DNA from: DASQBT01 sp963746955
GTDB taxonomy: Bacteria > Pseudomonadota > Gammaproteobacteria > Burkholderiales > Thiobacillaceae
Direction: 5' to 3'
Assembly (NCBI GenBank): GCA_963746955.1
Contig: CAVVDR010000023.1
Span: 87,353 to 151,352, forward strand
DNA: 64,000 nucleotides
This document shows, piece after piece, positions 7,355 through 16,308 of the stretch. Position 1 is the first letter of the stretch. Every line of letters starts with the position of its first letter. Made by a program: the position numbers and the translations under genes. The notes beneath the pieces are model-generated. The model was not told the origin of the DNA. It saw only the letters and a list, made by a program, of their open reading frames with translations, and made no database searches.

Positions 7355-9067
7355 ATGGAATTAACAGGGGCAGAAATAGTTGTCCGTTGTCTGGCAGAGG
7401 AGGGGGTCGAGTTTGTATTCGGCTACCCGGGCGGAGCCGTGCTCAACATCTATGACGAAATTTTCAAGCAGTACAAGTTCAAACACGTCTTGGTGCGCCA
7501 TGAGCAGGCCGGGGTGCATGCGGCAGATGCATATTCCCGCGCAACCGGCAGGGTAGGGGTGGCGCTGGTCACTTCCGGTCCCGGAGCGACGAATGCGGTC
7601 ACCGGCATCGCCACTGCCTACATGGATTCCGTTCCGGTGGTGATCCTCACCGGTCAAGTCCCCACCGCAGCGATCGGTTTGGATGCGTTTCAGGAAGTCG
7701 ATACGGTGGGTATCACGCGCCCCTGCGTGAAACACAATTTTCTGGTCAAGGATGTGCGCGACCTGGCCATTACCATCAAGAAGGCATTCATTATCGCCGC
7801 TACCGGGCGTCCCGGACCGGTGGTCGTGGATATTCCCAAAGACATCACCATACACAAGACCGAATATTTCTATCCGGCCACAGTGGAAATGCGTTCGTAT
7901 AACCCGGTCTCCAAGGGGCACATGGGGCAGATCAAGAAGGCTGCGCAGATGCTGCTCGAGGCGAAGCGGCCGCTGATCTACACCGGGGGTGGAGTGGTTC
8001 TGGGCAATGCCGCAGGGCAATTGCGGGAGCTTGCCGGCTTGCTGCATCTTCCCGTCACCAGCACCCTTATGGGGTTGGGCGCCTTTCCGGCGTCGAACAA
8101 ACAGTTCCTCGGAATGTTGGGCATGCACGGCACCTACGAAGCCAACATGGCGATGCAACATTGCGATGTGCTGCTGGCTGTGGGCGCGCGGTTTGACGAT
8201 CGGGTGATCGGCAGCCCGGAACACTTTGCCCGCGAACAGCGCAAGATTATTCATATTGATGTGGACCCGTCCTCCATCTCCAAGCGGGTCAGGGTGGATG
8301 TTCCAATTGTCGGCGATGTGGTGAGCGTGCTGGAGGATCTGCTCAAACTGATAAGGACCGGCAAGGAAAGGCCGAATCCGGAATTGATGACGGCGTGGTG
8401 GACGCAAATCGAATTGTGGCGTTCCAAGGATTGCCTGCGCTACAACCGCAACGGCGACATCATCAAGCCCCAGTATGTGGTGGAGAAACTATGGGAAGTG
8501 ACCAAAGGCGAGGCCTATGTCACCTCGGACGTGGGCCAGCACCAGATGTGGGCGGCCCAGTTCTACCGGTTCGAAGAACCGCGCCGCTGGATCAATTCCG
8601 GCGGTTTGGGCACCATGGGCGTGGGTCTGCCCTATGCGATGGGCGTGCAACTGGCCTTTCCGAATGCGCAGGTCGCTTGCGTGACGGGCGAATCCAGCAT
8701 CCAGATGTGCATCCAGGAACTGTCGACCTGCAAGCAATACCGTATCCCGGTCAAGGTGGTGAATCTCAATAACCGCTATATGGGGATGGTCCGGCAGTGG
8801 CAGGAATTCTTCTATGGCAGCCGTTACGCCGAGTCCTACATGGACTCCCTCCCGGACTTCGTCAAGCTGGCAGAAGCCTATGGCCACATCGGGATGAAGA
8901 TCGAAAAGCCGGGCGATGTGGAGCCCGCGCTCAAGGAAGCTTTTTCTCCGGCCCTCAAGGAACGTTTGGTGTTCATGGACTTTCTTACCGACCAGAAGGA
9001 GAACGTTTTTCCCATGGTGCCCGGGGGCAAGGGCATCACCGAAATGATCCTGGCGGAGGAGCTATAG
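7355..9067 (+). CDS. ilvB: Acetolactate synthase, large (catalytic) subunit
   Basis: A 570-residue ThDP-dependent enzyme that condenses pyruvate with pyruvate or 2-oxobutyrate, the first common step of Val/Leu/Ile synthesis. The catalytic Glu region 'VLVRHEQAGVHAADAYSR' lies near residue 50. The FAD-linked middle domain covers about 190-330 and the ThDP domain 380-550. The ThDP-Mg motif reads 'TGESSIQMCIQELSTC ... NLNN': the usual GDGS of the large subunit is GESS. An Asp-to-Glu change at this place is, to my knowledge, common in betaproteobacteria. The stop shares one base with the GTG of ilvH, so the two subunits are translationally coupled. Confidence 0.95.
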   Translation: MELTGAEIVVRCLAEEGVEFVFGYPGGAVLNIYDEIFKQYKFKHVLVRHEQAGVHAADAYSRATGRVGVALVTSGPGATNAVTGIATAYMDSVPVVILTGQVPTAAIGLDAFQEVDTVGITRPCVKHNFLVKDVRDLAITIKKAFIIAATGRPGPVVVDIPKDITIHKTEYFYPATVEMRSYNPVSKGHMGQIKKAAQMLLEAKRPLIYTGGGVVLGNAAGQLRELAGLLHLPVTSTLMGLGAFPASNKQFLGMLGMHGTYEANMAMQHCDVLLAVGARFDDRVIGSPEHFAREQRKIIHIDVDPSSISKRVRVDVPIVGDVVSVLEDLLKLIRTGKERPNPELMTAWWTQIELWRSKDCLRYNRNGDIIKPQYVVEKLWEVTKGEAYVTSDVGQHQMWAAQFYRFEEPRRWINSGGLGTMGVGLPYAMGVQLAFPNAQVACVTGESSIQMCIQELSTCKQYRIPVKVVNLNNRYMGMVRQWQEFFYGSRYAESYMDSLPDFVKLAEAYGHIGMKIEKPGDVEPALKEAFSPALKERLVFMDFLTDQKENVFPMVPGGKGITEMILAEEL

Positions 9068-9558
9068 TGCGCCACATCGTTTCTCTGTTGATGGAAAACG
9101 AAGCCGGGGCGCTGTCACGCGTGGCGGGGTTGTTTTCCGCGCGCGGCTACAACATCGAATCCCTGACTGTCGCCCCCACCGAGGACGCCACTCTTTCGCG
9201 CATGACCATTGTCACCGTCGGCTCGGAAGACGTGATCGAGCAGATTATCAAACAGCTCAACAAGCTGGTGGATGTAGTGAAGGTGCTGGACCTGACCGAC
9301 GGCAACCATATCGAGCGTGAGTTGATGCTGTTGAAGGTGCGAGCTGCGGGCAAGGACAGGGAAGAAGTGAAACGCATGGCCGATATCTTTCGCGGCCGCA
9401 TCATCGACGTGACTGACAAGACCTTCACCATCGAACTCACCGGGCCGGGCTACAAGCTGGATGCTTTTCTCGAAGCCATGGATGAAACCACCATACTGGA
9501 AACTGTGCGTACTGGCGCTTCCGGCATAGGCCGTGGCGATCGCACGCTGAAAATCTGA
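9067..9558 (+). CDS. ilvH: Acetolactate synthase, small (regulatory) subunit
   Basis: A 163-residue regulatory subunit with an N-terminal ACT domain ('HIVSLLMENEAGALSRVAGL', residues about 3-75) and a C-terminal ACT-like domain. It confers valine feedback inhibition and activates the large subunit. The GTG start at 9067 overlaps the last base of ilvB and gives the canonical N-terminus; longer readings upstream run inside ilvB and are not credible. Followed by ilvC after 21 bases. Confidence 0.95.
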   Translation: MRHIVSLLMENEAGALSRVAGLFSARGYNIESLTVAPTEDATLSRMTIVTVGSEDVIEQIIKQLNKLVDVVKVLDLTDGNHIERELMLLKVRAAGKDREEVKRMADIFRGRIIDVTDKTFTIELTGPGYKLDAFLEAMDETTILETVRTGASGIGRGDRTLKI

Positions 9559-9579
9559 CTCAAGCTAGAAGGGAATGAC

Positions 9580-10596
9580 ATGAAGGTTTATTACGACAAG
9601 GACGCAGACCTGTCCATCATCAAGAAGAAGAAAGTCACCATCATCGGCTACGGCTCGCAGGGCCATGCCCACGCCAACAACCTGCAGGACTCCGGCGTCA
9701 CGGTGACCGTTGGTCTACGCCGCGGCGGTGCCTCCTGGGAAAAGGCCAAGAAGGCCAGCCTGGTGGTCAAGGAAGTCAGCGACGCGGTCAAAGAGGCCGA
9801 TGTCGTCATGATCCTTGTGCCGGACGAGCAACAGTATGCGGTCTACTACAACGAGATCGCTCCCAACCTAAAGAAGGGCGCGGCGCTGGCATTCGCCCAC
9901 GGCTTCAATATCCATTACAACCAAATTGTGCCGCGCGCCGATGTGGATGTGATCATGATTGCGCCCAAGGGGCCTGGTCATCTGGTGCGTTCCACTTACA
10001 AGGAGGGTGGCGGCGTGCCTTCCCTGATTGCCGTGTACCAGGATGTTTCCGGGAAGGCCAAGGACATCGCGCTGTCCTATTCTGCTGCCAACGGGGGTAC
10101 CAAAGGGGGCGTGATAGAGACTTCGTTCCGCGAAGAGACTGAGACCGATCTGTTCGGCGAGCAGGCCGTGTTGTGCGGCGGCTGCGTCGAACTGGTCAAG
10201 GCCGGTTTCGATACGCTGGTGGATGCCGGCTACGCGCCCGAAATGGCCTACTTCGAGTGCCTGCATGAACTCAAGCTAATCGTCGATCTGATGTATGAGG
10301 GCGGCATCGCCAACATGAACTACTCCATCTCCAACAACGCGGAGTATGGTGAATACGTGACTGGGCCCAAGATAATCAATGCCCAGTCCATCGCCTCCAT
10401 GAAGGAGGCGCTGGCCAACATTCAGAATGGCGACTACGCAAAGCGTTTCATTCTTGAAGGCCGCATGAACTATCCTGAAATGACCGCCCGGCGCCGCCTA
10501 AATGCTGAACACCAGATTGAAGTTGTGGGCGCGAAGCTGCGTTCCATGATGCCCTGGATTGCCAAGAACAAACTGGTTGACCAAACCAAGAACTAG
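9580..10596 (+). CDS. ilvC: Ketol-acid reductoisomerase
   Basis: A 338-residue class I enzyme that isomerises and reduces acetolactate or acetohydroxybutyrate with NADPH. The Rossmann motif 'GYGSQGHAHANNLQDSG' lies near residue 24, and the C-terminal helical knotted domain has the Mg-binding 'DLFGEQAVLCGG' (about 190) and the Glu of 'ETSFREETETD'. The ribosome-binding site (agaaggga) is strong. It is co-directional with ilvB and ilvH. A weak GC-rich hairpin about 40 bases after the stop may end the unit. Confidence 0.97.
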   Translation: MKVYYDKDADLSIIKKKKVTIIGYGSQGHAHANNLQDSGVTVTVGLRRGGASWEKAKKASLVVKEVSDAVKEADVVMILVPDEQQYAVYYNEIAPNLKKGAALAFAHGFNIHYNQIVPRADVDVIMIAPKGPGHLVRSTYKEGGGVPSLIAVYQDVSGKAKDIALSYSAANGGTKGGVIETSFREETETDLFGEQAVLCGGCVELVKAGFDTLVDAGYAPEMAYFECLHELKLIVDLMYEGGIANMNYSISNNAEYGEYVTGPKIINAQSIASMKEALANIQNGDYAKRFILEGRMNYPEMTARRRLNAEHQIEVVGAKLRSMMPWIAKNKLVDQTKN

Positions 10597-10632
10597 GGAG
10601 CAGCAATCGGGATTCAGGGATCAGAGCGTCAT

Positions 10633-10653
10633 GCGGCTGTGCCGCCTTTCTTT
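10633..10653 (+). terminator. Weak candidate terminator after ilvC
   Basis: A 5-bp stem GCGGC/GCCGC with a 3-base loop is followed by a pyrimidine-rich CTTTCTTTCC. The stem is short and the T run interrupted, so attenuation or partial termination is as likely as full termination. Confidence 0.35.
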
Positions 10654-10691
10654 CCTTCGTTGAATCCTGGCCCTGAACCCTATCCCATGAT

Positions 10692-11318
10692 ATGAGACAC
10701 CCCATCATTGCCCGAGAAGGCCGGGTCTTTCTCGCGGTTTCCGTGGCAATTGCGATGCTTGCTTCCTGGGCGTGGGGAAGATGGTCGGCCCCGCTGTGGT
10801 TGTGGACACTGTTTGTTCTGCAGTTCTTTCGCGATCCGGCGCGGGTGCCGCCGGTCGATGCCGACGCGGTGATATCGCCGGCCGACGGCAGGATTGTGGC
10901 AGTGGAAAAGACCACGGACCCGTATCTTGCGCGCGATGCCATCAAGATCAGCGTGTTCATGAATGTGTTCAATGTCCACTCCAATCGCAGCCCGGTAGAC
11001 GGCGAGATAAAGGGCCGCTGGTATAACCCCGGCGCCTTCCTCAATGCAGCGGTAGACAAGGCATCCACCGAGAATGAGCGCAATGCCCTGTGGATCAGGA
11101 CGGAGCGGGGTGATATTACCTTCGTGCAGATCGCGGGGCTGATTGCACGCCGCATTCTTTGCTACGTCCGCACCGGTGATACTCTGGCGCGCGGGCAGCG
11201 CTACGGCTTCATACGTTTCGGTTCCAGAGTCGATGTGTACTTGCCCCCGGCTGCGAGACCGGAGGTTACCATCGGCCAAAAGGTAAAAGCAGCCCAGACC
11301 ATACTAGCGCGCTGGTAG
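10692..11318 (+). CDS. psd: Phosphatidylserine decarboxylase (short, archaeal-type)
   Basis: A 208-residue proenzyme that makes phosphatidylethanolamine. It is the short PSD-A form, with an N-terminal hydrophobic segment (about residues 12-45, two turns of membrane). The catalytic core contains 'VISPADGRIV' and 'MNVFNVHSNRSPVDG' (the conserved His), and the self-cleavage site near the C-terminus reads 'IRFGSRVDVYLP': cleavage between Gly and Ser would generate the pyruvoyl group. The gene lies between ilvC and pssA, consistent with the next enzyme in the pathway being its substrate supplier. Confidence 0.93.
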   Translation: MRHPIIAREGRVFLAVSVAIAMLASWAWGRWSAPLWLWTLFVLQFFRDPARVPPVDADAVISPADGRIVAVEKTTDPYLARDAIKISVFMNVFNVHSNRSPVDGEIKGRWYNPGAFLNAAVDKASTENERNALWIRTERGDITFVQIAGLIARRILCYVRTGDTLARGQRYGFIRFGSRVDVYLPPAARPEVTIGQKVKAAQTILARW

Positions 11319-11459
11319 GATTAACGATAAGCGCGACAGCGGGCTGGCGTAAGGCTCGCCGCGCCGCCCCTGATCGTTTGCCACACCCCGGCCTCTACCT
11401 GCTTGCGGGGCCAGTGGGTCAATCGTGTAGCGGACGCGACGTTCAGCTAGAATGGCGCC

Positions 11460-12245
11460 ATGCTCGACTTCAAGCACAGCAAAGACCAACTGGTCCGGCC
11501 GCGCTTTCGCGACCGCGGCATCTACGTCCTGCCCAATCTGTTCACCATCGGTGCGCTGTTTGCCGGATTTTATTCCATCGTCCAGGCCATGAACGGGAGT
11601 TGGGAACATGCGGCCGTGGCCATCTTCATCGCCATGGTGCTGGATGGGCTCGATGGTCGGGTGGCGCGGTTGACTCACACCCAGAGCGCGTTCGGCGCCG
11701 AACTGGATTCCCTTTCTGACATGGTCTCGTTTGGCGTCGCGCCGGCCCTGGTCATGTATGTGTTCGCGCTCAAAGGCTTGGGAAAATGGGGTTGGATCGC
11801 AGCCTTCGTGCATTGCGCGGGCGCGGCCTTGCGCCTGGCACGCTTCAATACTCAGCTTGAAGTGGCGGACAAGCGCTTTTTCCAGGGGCTGCCTTCGCCT
11901 TCCGCAGCCGCACTGTTGGCCGGCTTTGTCTGGGTCCTGGTCGAATATGACATCCCCGGAGCCGCGGTGGCCTGGCTGGCGTTTGCACTCACCCTGTTTA
12001 CCGGCGTGACCATGGTGACCAATCTCAAGTTCTATAGCGGCAAGGAAATCAACCTGCGCAAGAGCGTGCCTTTCTTTGTGGTGCTGCTGATGGTGCTATT
12101 TTTCATTCTGGTATCCATGAGTCCGCCGGAGGTGTTGTTCCTGCTTTTTCTCGCCTATGGCCTGTCCGGATACGTGTACAGCACATGGAACTGGATGAAA
12201 CTGCGAAAAAGCGCTGCTCAGGGCTTGCCTGACAGCCAAAAATAA
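11460..12245 (+). CDS. pssA: CDP-diacylglycerol--serine O-phosphatidyltransferase
   Basis: A 261-residue integral membrane enzyme of the CDP-alcohol phosphatidyltransferase family, making phosphatidylserine for Psd. The signature D-G-x2-A-R-x8-G-x3-D-x3-D is visible in the string from 'DGLDGRVARLTHTQSAF' to 'GAELDSLSD' near residues 62-87. Six to eight hydrophobic segments follow. The N-terminus is soluble ('MLDFKHSKDQLVRPRFRDRG'). About 140 bases of spacer separate it from psd, with no clear signal in it. Confidence 0.95.
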   Translation: MLDFKHSKDQLVRPRFRDRGIYVLPNLFTIGALFAGFYSIVQAMNGSWEHAAVAIFIAMVLDGLDGRVARLTHTQSAFGAELDSLSDMVSFGVAPALVMYVFALKGLGKWGWIAAFVHCAGAALRLARFNTQLEVADKRFFQGLPSPSAAALLAGFVWVLVEYDIPGAAVAWLAFALTLFTGVTMVTNLKFYSGKEINLRKSVPFFVVLLMVLFFILVSMSPPEVLFLLFLAYGLSGYVYSTWNWMKLRKSAAQGLPDSQK

Positions 12246-12259
12246 TTACAATCTAAATC

Positions 12260-12343
12260 ATGTCCGATCAGGCCTCTCCCTCCTATCTCATCTGCCTGTC
12301 GAACATGCAGTTCGGCACCCTGCTGCTGCGCCCCGCGCGCTAA
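12260..12343 (+). CDS. Candidate leucine leader peptide upstream of leuA
   Basis: A 27-codon ORF that ends 'FGTLLLRPAR', with three consecutive CTG leucine codons near the stop plus two more Leu codons earlier. Leader peptides that attenuate leu operons share this layout (E. coli LeuL carries four Leu codons in a row). A GC-rich hairpin, CCCGCC/GGCGGG at 12374-12387, sits between it and leuA, though without a T run. There is no strong ribosome-binding site, so the case rests on codon content and position. Confidence 0.5.
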   Translation: MSDQASPSYLICLSNMQFGTLLLRPAR

Positions 12344-12419
12344 GACCTTTTCCCCCTCCGCTGTATCTACGTTCCCGCCCCGGCGGGATGAATTCGCAAA
12401 GCCCACTCAGGAGTCTGTC

Positions 12420-13955
12420 ATGACAGATCGCTTATACATTTTCGACACCACGCTGCGCGACGGCGAGCAGAGCCCCGGCGCGTCCATGACCAAGGACGAA
12501 AAGATCCGCATCGCCCGGCAACTTGAAAAGCTTGGCGTGGATGTGATCGAGGCCGGATTTGCCGCCGCCAGCCCGGGGGATGCCGAGGCCATCAAGGCCA
12601 TCGCCGAAACCGTAGCCGATTCCACCGTCTGTTCACTGGCGCGCGCCAATGAGCGCGACATCCGCGCCGCCGGTGAGGCTATTCAACTGGCCCGTTCCGG
12701 GCGCATTCATACCTTCATCGCTACTTCGCCCATCCACATGGAAAAGAAGCTGCGCATGAGCTCCGACCAGGTGCTGGACGCCGCGATAAAGGCGGTGAAG
12801 CTGGCGCGTGAGTACACGGACAACGTGGAATTCTCCGCCGAAGACGCGGTCCGCTCCGAACTGGATTTCCTCTGCCGCATATTCGAGGCCGTGATCGCCG
12901 CCGGCGCCACGACCATCAATGTGCCCGACACGGTGGGCTATTCCATACCCGCGCTGTGGGGGGAACGGATGAGCCAACTCATCGAGCGGGTACCCAATTC
13001 CGACAAGGTGATCTGGTCCACCCATTGCCACAACGACCTCGGCATGGCGGTTGCCAACTCCCTGGCTGCGGTCATGGCGGGCGCCCGTCAGGTTGAATGC
13101 ACCATTAACGGCCTGGGTGAGCGGGCGGGCAACGCGTCGCTGGAAGAAATTGTCATGGCGGTGCGCACCCGCAAGGACGTATTCATGTGTGATACCCGAA
13201 TCGACGCGACCCAGATTGTGCCGGCCTCCAAGCTGGTTTCCACCATTACCGGCTACCCGGTCCAACCCAACAAGGCTATTGTGGGCGCCAACGCCTTTGC
13301 CCATGAGTCAGGCATTCATCAGGATGGCGTGCTCAAGCACCGCGAAACCTACGAGATCATGCGTGCTGAGGATGTGGGCTGGAATGCCAACCGGCTGACC
13401 CTGGGCAAGCTGTCCGGCCGCAACGCCTTTCGTACCAGACTAGCGGAACTGGGCATGGTCATGGAGAGCGAGGAGGCGCTCAATGCCACCTTTTCCCGTT
13501 TCAAGCAACTGGCCGACAAGAAGCGCGAGATCTTTGATGAAGACCTGCAGGCCCTGGTCAGCGACGCCGGCTACGCGGCCGAACACGAACGTTTCAAGCT
13601 GATATCACTCAAGGTCTGCTCGGAAACGGGAGAAACGCCGCATGCGCGCCTGGTGATCGCCGACGAGGGCAGCGAAAAGGATGCCCAGGCGGATGGCAGT
13701 GGGCCAGTGGATGCGGCGTTCAAGGCGATGGAGTCGGTGGTTAACAGCGGCGCGGAACTGCTGCTTTATTCCGTCAACAACATCACCAGCGGCACCGATT
13801 CTCAGGGTGAAGTGACCGTCCGGCTCGCCAAGAGCGGCCGGGTGGTCAACGGCCAGGGGGCAGATACGGACATCGTGGTGGCGTCGGCCAAGGCCTACCT
13901 GCATGCGCTCAATCGGCTCCACTCCAAATTGGAGCGGGCGCACCCTCAGGTGTGA
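12420..13955 (+). CDS. leuA: 2-isopropylmalate synthase
   Basis: A 511-residue enzyme that condenses acetyl-CoA and 2-ketoisovalerate, the committed step of leucine synthesis. The HMGL-like TIM barrel (residues 1-280) opens 'FDTTLRDGEQSPGASMT' and includes the metal-binding 'HCHNDLGMAVANSLAA'. The C-terminal LeuA dimer domain (about 390-505) binds leucine for feedback inhibition. The ribosome-binding site (caggag) is well placed. It probably continues the ilv-psd-pss transcription unit or has its own leader-controlled promoter. The last 10 bases overlap the convergent DUF2069 gene. Confidence 0.96.
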   Translation: MTDRLYIFDTTLRDGEQSPGASMTKDEKIRIARQLEKLGVDVIEAGFAAASPGDAEAIKAIAETVADSTVCSLARANERDIRAAGEAIQLARSGRIHTFIATSPIHMEKKLRMSSDQVLDAAIKAVKLAREYTDNVEFSAEDAVRSELDFLCRIFEAVIAAGATTINVPDTVGYSIPALWGERMSQLIERVPNSDKVIWSTHCHNDLGMAVANSLAAVMAGARQVECTINGLGERAGNASLEEIVMAVRTRKDVFMCDTRIDATQIVPASKLVSTITGYPVQPNKAIVGANAFAHESGIHQDGVLKHRETYEIMRAEDVGWNANRLTLGKLSGRNAFRTRLAELGMVMESEEALNATFSRFKQLADKKREIFDEDLQALVSDAGYAAEHERFKLISLKVCSETGETPHARLVIADEGSEKDAQADGSGPVDAAFKAMESVVNSGAELLLYSVNNITSGTDSQGEVTVRLAKSGRVVNGQGADTDIVVASAKAYLHALNRLHSKLERAHPQV

Positions 13956-14320
13956 TTTGACCGCGCGCCGGTGCAGCCTGTGCGCGAGGGTGCGGTCAAA
14001 TTCGCATAGAAGATAGTGGCGGAAAAGAAAACCAGACTGAGTGTGACTTCGCCCAGGGCGAGCCGTGCGGAAAGGCCGCGGTCAGACCAGGCGCGCATTA
14101 CGCCCTCGATGAAATAAAGCAGGATAAACATGGAGGACCACTGGTAGGTGTAGCGTCGGCCTTTAAGTATGCCCATCAAGGGCAGCAGAAGCACCACGGC
14201 TTTGAGCGCCACCCAGGAGCCGCCCGGACGCAGCGGCGCGAGCCATAATTCCCACGCCAGGCACAGAAAAATCAGCGCGATGAGACTGGCGCCGGCGATC
14301 CAGCTAAGGGTGCGGATCAT
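13946..14320 (-). CDS. DUF2069 family membrane protein
   Basis: A 124-residue protein with four hydrophobic segments (about residues 6-26, 38-52, 62-78, 88-108), fitting the four-helix DUF2069 family of uncharacterised inner-membrane proteins. Conserved-looking stretches are 'ELWLAPLRPGGSW' and 'GRRYTYQWSSM'. It overlaps the stop of the preceding HugZ-like gene by 4 bases, so it belongs to a wrbA-hugZ-DUF2069 operon on the minus strand. DUF2069 next to wrbA is common in proteobacteria. Confidence 0.85.
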   Translation of the reverse strand: MIRTLSWIAGASLIALIFLCLAWELWLAPLRPGGSWVALKAVVLLLPLMGILKGRRYTYQWSSMFILLYFIEGVMRAWSDRGLSARLALGEVTLSLVFFSATIFYANLTAPSRTGCTGARSNHT

Positions 14321-15015
14321 GCACGTGCGGCCCGGGCCATCGCAGCCAGCGTGGCGCGCGCTCCCGCCGCATCGAGCACCGGGACAGAGAATTCGAAGCG
14401 CAGCGGTTTAGTTTCCGCGCGCAGATCGAAGCCGTCGCAGTCGATGCCGATCATGGTGGCGGATTCAACTTGAAGTTGGTGTACGCGGCGACACAGGTTG
14501 ATCAGCGCCTCGGCATGGTCGTTGTTCATGTGTTCCAGTATGCCGTCTTCCAACCCGGCGAGCTGATTCACCGGAGCGTGGTAGTTGGCGGGTTCCAGCC
14601 AGTGAATCTTGCCAAACCCACCGATGTAGCGGACCGCAGTGATATCGATGCGATAGAACCGGAAGTCGTGCAGGTCGAAGTATTGCGCGGCCTGCGGCAA
14701 ATAGCGCAGATAGCGGTTACGCAGCGGCGTTTTATCGGAAAGCTGGACCGCGCGGCCGCTCAGGGTGACCCTCCCGGCACTCTGCATGTCGTCCGCGCAG
14801 GGGTGAATAATCAGGCTGACGCGGTTGTCCTGCAGGATGTTGCGGGTGTGCTCGGCCAGGGTCGAAATCAGGATGACGGGCGCACCGGATTGATCGGTCA
14901 CGAAAGGCGCAACCGAGCCGAATGGGAACCCGTCCAGCCTCTTGGACAAGGTGGCAAGAATGCCGTGTGGGTGGGCACGCACGAAGCGGCGCGCTTCCGT
15001 ACCCAGTTCGCTCAT
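14317..15015 (-). CDS. HugZ-like pyridoxamine-oxidase-fold protein with DUF2470 domain
   Basis: A 232-residue cytosolic protein. Residues about 5-145 form a split-barrel flavin/heme-binding domain of the PNPOx superfamily ('HPHGILATLSKRLDGFPFGS'), and the C-terminal 80 residues a DUF2470 domain ('EHMNNDHAEALINLCRR', with the His-Asp-His pattern). HugZ relatives act in heme iron utilisation, but many members are not tested. The start at 15015 overlaps the wrbA stop as ATGA; an in-frame start 18 codons upstream would extend into wrbA and has no support. Confidence 0.85.
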   Translation of the reverse strand: MSELGTEARRFVRAHPHGILATLSKRLDGFPFGSVAPFVTDQSGAPVILISTLAEHTRNILQDNRVSLIIHPCADDMQSAGRVTLSGRAVQLSDKTPLRNRYLRYLPQAAQYFDLHDFRFYRIDITAVRYIGGFGKIHWLEPANYHAPVNQLAGLEDGILEHMNNDHAEALINLCRRVHQLQVESATMIGIDCDGFDLRAETKPLRFEFSVPVLDAAGARATLAAMARAARA

Positions 15016-15608
15016 GATGTTTTCAATTTGAGGGCAACTTCCGCCAGGCGCTTGCCCTGCGCCAGGCACAGGCGGCGTTCATCGTCGGTCAATGGATGAT
15101 CGTCATTGGGGCCTGCCACGTGGCTTGCCCCGTATGGCGTGCCGCCAGTGGTAGTCGAAGTCAGCTCGGCCTGAGTGTAGGGAATGCCGACTATGAGCAT
15201 GCCGTGATGCAGCAAGGGAAGCATCATGGAGATTAGCGTCGTTTCCTGCCCACCATGCAAAGTGCCCGTGGAGGTGAAGACACTGGCGGGCTTGCCGGCC
15301 AGGGTGCCCTTCATCCATAAGCCGCCAGTGCCATCGAGAAAGTATTTCAGGGCCGCGGCCATGTTGCCAAACCGGGTGGGGCTGCCCAGCGCCAGGCCGA
15401 TGCATTCCTCGAAGTCCCTGAGTTCCGCGTAGGGCGCGCCTTGCGGGGGCACGGGAGGCTCGGCGGTTTCGGTCCTGGGTGCAACCTGGGGCACGGTACG
15501 CAGGCGCGCATGGATTCCCGGGACAGATTCGACGCCGCGCGCAATCAGGCGGGCCATTTCAGCTACGGCGCCATGCTGAGAATAGTAAAGGACAAGCAGA
15601 TCGTTCAT
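15012..15608 (-). CDS. wrbA: NAD(P)H:quinone oxidoreductase, WrbA type
   Basis: A 198-residue flavodoxin-fold FMN enzyme that reduces quinones by two electrons, limiting oxidative stress. The phosphate-binding loop 'LYYSQHGAVAEMARLIARG' is at residues 7-25, 'GSPTRFGNMAAALKYFLDG' near 78 binds the isoalloxazine ring, and the WrbA-specific 'STGTLHGGQETTLISMMLPL' follows. It is the first gene of the minus-strand operon with the HugZ-like and DUF2069 genes. Confidence 0.95.
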   Translation of the reverse strand: MNDLLVLYYSQHGAVAEMARLIARGVESVPGIHARLRTVPQVAPRTETAEPPVPPQGAPYAELRDFEECIGLALGSPTRFGNMAAALKYFLDGTGGLWMKGTLAGKPASVFTSTGTLHGGQETTLISMMLPLLHHGMLIVGIPYTQAELTSTTTGGTPYGASHVAGPNDDHPLTDDERRLCLAQGKRLAEVALKLKTS

Positions 15609-15704
15609 GAAGGAAGAATGGGTGAGACTGCGGTGAACAGTATAATGCAGTCATATTTTCCCGATTGCATCTGTGCAGTCAGCGGCACAATTGAGAAATC
15701 CATA

Positions 15705-16271
15705 GTGAAGATTCTGGAACGGCTGTTTGAGGCTGCGCTGTGGCGCAGTCGTTGGGTAGTACTGGCGGCGGTGATTGCCAGCATGGCAGCCGCGATCGCC
15801 GTGTTCTACCTGGCCACGGTAGACGTGATCTACCTGGTCGAACACATGCTGCATTATGGCGATCCGGCGCTGGGCGACGAGCTACGCAAACAACTGCACG
15901 ATCAGACCATTACCCACGTGGTGGAAGTGGTGGACGGTTACCTCATCGCCACCTTCATGCTGATCTTTGCCTTGGGCATGTACGAACTGTTCATCAGCGA
16001 CATCGACGAGGCCAAGGGCAGCCGCACCTCCAGCCGCATCCTGGTAATCGAAAGCCTGGACGATTTGAAGGCGCGGCTGGCCAAGGTGATTTTGATGATC
16101 CTGATCGTCACCCTGTTCGAGCGCGCGCTGAACATGAAAATAGAGCAACCCGTCGACCTGTTGTACCTGGGCGCTGCCATTGCCATGATCGGCTTGGCGC
16201 TCTATCTAACTCATGCCTCGGAAGGCCGTAAGGAGCAAGGACAGGGGGAAACGGGGGACGTTCATCGCTGA
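15705..16271 (+). CDS. YqhA family (UPF0114) membrane protein
   Basis: A 188-residue inner-membrane protein with about four hydrophobic segments. The family core is clear: 'LERLFEAALWRSRWVV' at the N-terminus, then 'VDGYLIATFMLIFALGMYELFISDID' and 'SSRILVIESLDDLKARLAKVI'. Function is unknown. I chose the GTG at 15705 because the YqhA N-terminus begins here; an in-frame ATG at 15645 would add 20 residues without family support, and that ATG overlaps a TATAAT that looks like a -10 element (15641-15646). Confidence 0.8.
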   Translation: MKILERLFEAALWRSRWVVLAAVIASMAAAIAVFYLATVDVIYLVEHMLHYGDPALGDELRKQLHDQTITHVVEVVDGYLIATFMLIFALGMYELFISDIDEAKGSRTSSRILVIESLDDLKARLAKVILMILIVTLFERALNMKIEQPVDLLYLGAAIAMIGLALYLTHASEGRKEQGQGETGDVHR

Positions 16272-16308
16272 CCTTTCTTGTCTTACCCGCCGTGAATGGA
16301 GCGAGCGT

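Noticed and set aside
15641..15646. TATAAT upstream of the YqhA-like gene
   Set aside because: Good -10 hexamer but no -35 at a suitable distance; mentioned in the gene entry only.
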